6,760 nt of DNA from Candidatus Kaiserbacteria bacterium (lineage in GTDB: Bacteria > Patescibacteriota > Minisyncoccia > Phycocordibacterales > UBA2100). The notes beneath the pieces were generated by a model. The model did not search any database and was not told the DNA's origin. It saw nothing but the letters and a program-made list of their open reading frames with translations. Below are positions 5,827 to 6,760 of this stretch, one piece after another. Made by a program: the position numbers and the translations under genes. The DNA lies in the NCBI GenBank assembly GCA_026985835.1, contig JALSPS010000097.1:1-6760 (forward strand), written 5' to 3'. The stretch's first letter is position 1; every line of letters starts with the position of its first letter.

Positions 5827-6760
5827 AAATTTTAGTAACAGGTGGAGCAGGGTATATCGGCAGTGCCACGGTGCACGCGCTTGTTGAAGCGGGGTATGAT
5901 GTTGTGGTGTTTGATAATTTAAGCGCTGGGCAAAAAGACAAGGTGCATAAAGATGCGGAGCTTATCGTGGGCGATATGTTGCAAGAGGAGGAGCTGGCGC
6001 GCGCCTTCGGCGCGCGCCCTCATTTTGACGCTGTTATTCACTTTGCCGCGCTCAAAGCGGTTGGCGAGAGTGAAGAAGATCCGGGAAGTTATTTTCAAAA
6101 CAATGTCTCCGGTACAATAAATATCTTGCGCGCAATGGAACAGTACAAAGTGCCGCATATTGTCTTTTCTTCATCTGCTTCTGTGTACGCGCCGGCGCTA
6201 AAAGGGCACAGTGGTATCTTTATCGAAAGCGACCCACTTGGGCCAATTAGTGTATACGGACAAACCAAATACATTTCAGAGCTTATTATCAAAGACTTTG
6301 CACGCACCGGCAAGATACAAAGCTACGCACTGTTGCGCTACTTTAATGTTGCCGGAGATGCCGGGCTTAATTTTAAAGAAAAAGTGCCGCAAAATGTTTT
6401 CCCCCTTATTGCAAAAGCAATCGCAGGCGAGGCGGAGTTTGGGATTTTTGGCACCGACTACGACACCAAAGACGGCACCGGTGTGCGCGATTACATTCAC
6501 TTGATTGATTTGGTTGATGCGCATATCAAAGCACTCAACATTACACAAGAGCAATCAGGCGCATTTAACCTTGGCACAAGCAACGGCTTCTCGGTTAAAG
6601 AGCTTGTAGAGAGCTTTGAAAAACTTTCGGGAAAGGCGGTTGGCGCTAAAGAGCAACCGCGCAGAGCGGGTGATCCGGCAGTGGTACTTGCCGACCCGAG
6701 CAAAGCGCGTCGCGAGCTCTCATGGAACGCAACAAAAACATTAGATGAGATGGTAATTTC
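5823..6760 (+). CDS. galE: UDP-glucose 4-epimerase (3' truncated by window end)
   Basis: This encodes an extended short-chain dehydrogenase/reductase that interconverts UDP-glucose and UDP-galactose (or the N-acetyl forms) using bound NAD+. Seen here are 312 codons; the family is usually about 330-340, so only some 15-30 residues are missing. The start MKILVTGGAGYIGS carries the NAD-binding G-x-x-G-x-x-G (7-13). Further hallmarks are D31-N32, GD (50-51), VIHFAALKAVGES (71-83), catalytic S118 in FSSSASVY, Y145-x3-K149 in the YGQTK motif, LRYFNVAG (171-178) and DGTGVRDYIHLIDL (217-230). ATG 5823 overlaps the PAP2 stop as ATGA and has no Shine-Dalgarno sequence before it, so re-initiation after PAP2 is likely. 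The gene is strikingly richer in GC than everything upstream (for example 40 of 60 bases at 6661-6720). The product would supply galactose-type sugars for envelope polysaccharide. UDP-GlcNAc epimerase activity cannot be excluded. Confidence 0.95.
   Translation, partial: MKILVTGGAGYIGSATVHALVEAGYDVVVFDNLSAGQKDKVHKDAELIVGDMLQEEELARAFGARPHFDAVIHFAALKAVGESEEDPGSYFQNNVSGTINILRAMEQYKVPHIVFSSSASVYAPALKGHSGIFIESDPLGPISVYGQTKYISELIIKDFARTGKIQSYALLRYFNVAGDAGLNFKEKVPQNVFPLIAKAIAGEAEFGIFGTDYDTKDGTGVRDYIHLIDLVDAHIKALNITQEQSGAFNLGTSNGFSVKELVESFEKLSGKAVGAKEQPRRAGDPAVVLADPSKARRELSWNATKTLDEMVI
5996..6018. repeat. Perfect GC-only 10-bp palindrome repeated around a TTC loop
   Basis: GGCGCGCGCC occurs at 5996-6005 and again at 6009-6018, separated by TTC. 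Each copy is itself a palindrome, so the pair is both a direct repeat and a 10-bp hairpin stem with a three-base loop. It lies within galE codons for LARAFGARP (residues 58-66), a surface-variable part of the Rossmann fold. All-GC runs like this occur nowhere else in the window. Confidence 0.7.

Larger units (their letters stand above)
2011..6760 (+). other. Predicted four-gene operon with overlapping reading frames
   Basis: Four same-strand genes follow the 1995-2003 promoter with no gaps. The stop/start overlaps are 8 bases (3770-3777), 4 bases (5278-5281, ATGA) and 4 bases (5823-5826, ATGA). No terminator-like hairpin with a T-run is visible between them. Such overlaps usually mean co-transcription and translational coupling. 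The operon continues past the window, since galE is cut by its end. Confidence 0.7.

Noticed and set aside
5919..6703. Several open frames on both strands within the galE region
   Set aside because: The GC-rich galE reading frame carries every family motif in order from 5823 to the end; the others are by-products of fewer stop codons in GC-rich DNA.

Overview
This window looks like a piece of a Candidate Phyla Radiation (Patescibacteria) genome, most likely Parcubacteria-type. The evidence is an AT-rich, densely packed plus-strand gene set, a large surface protein with DUF11/Ig-like domains, a CPR-style ribosomal protein L19 with a long acidic tail, a soluble VirD4/TraD-like ATPase with a Lys/Asn-rich tail, and a lamin-tail-domain surface protein. 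TGA is used as a genuine stop in two genes, which argues against the TGA=Gly code of Gracilibacteria/Absconditabacteria. The assignment rests on recognising protein types by eye, not on a database search.

Layout. Bases 1-1287 hold the 3' part of a large surface protein gene whose start lies upstream. A short intergenic region carries a good extended -10 promoter for rplS (1340-1939), which ends at a very strong symmetric hairpin terminator (1949-1985). Immediately after it, an extended -10 promoter with a perfect TATAAT starts a tightly overlapping run of four genes: a VirD4/TraG-like P-loop ATPase (2011-3777), a secreted and C-terminally anchored LTD-PKD protein (3770-5281), a PAP2-family phosphatase (5278-5826) and galE (5823 to the window end, 3' truncated). 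Overlaps are 8, 4 and 4 bases.

Two things stand out. First, both recognisable promoters sit so close to their start codons that the transcripts of rplS and of the ATPase operon should be leaderless or almost so. Second, base composition changes abruptly at the PAP2/galE junction, from very AT-rich to about half GC, although the two genes share an ATGA overlap. This suggests galE (and perhaps what follows) was acquired or has a different mutational history.

Functionally, the operon joins a DNA- or protein-translocating ATPase type with an exported, surface-tethered adhesion-like protein bearing a polycationic stalk, and then two envelope-polysaccharide functions (lipid carrier phosphatase and UDP-sugar epimerase). 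A cell-surface role is the common theme. A DNA-uptake or secretion role for the first two genes is a hypothesis only. There is no gene-free stretch longer than 300 bases, and I saw no RNA gene, CRISPR array or insertion sequence.
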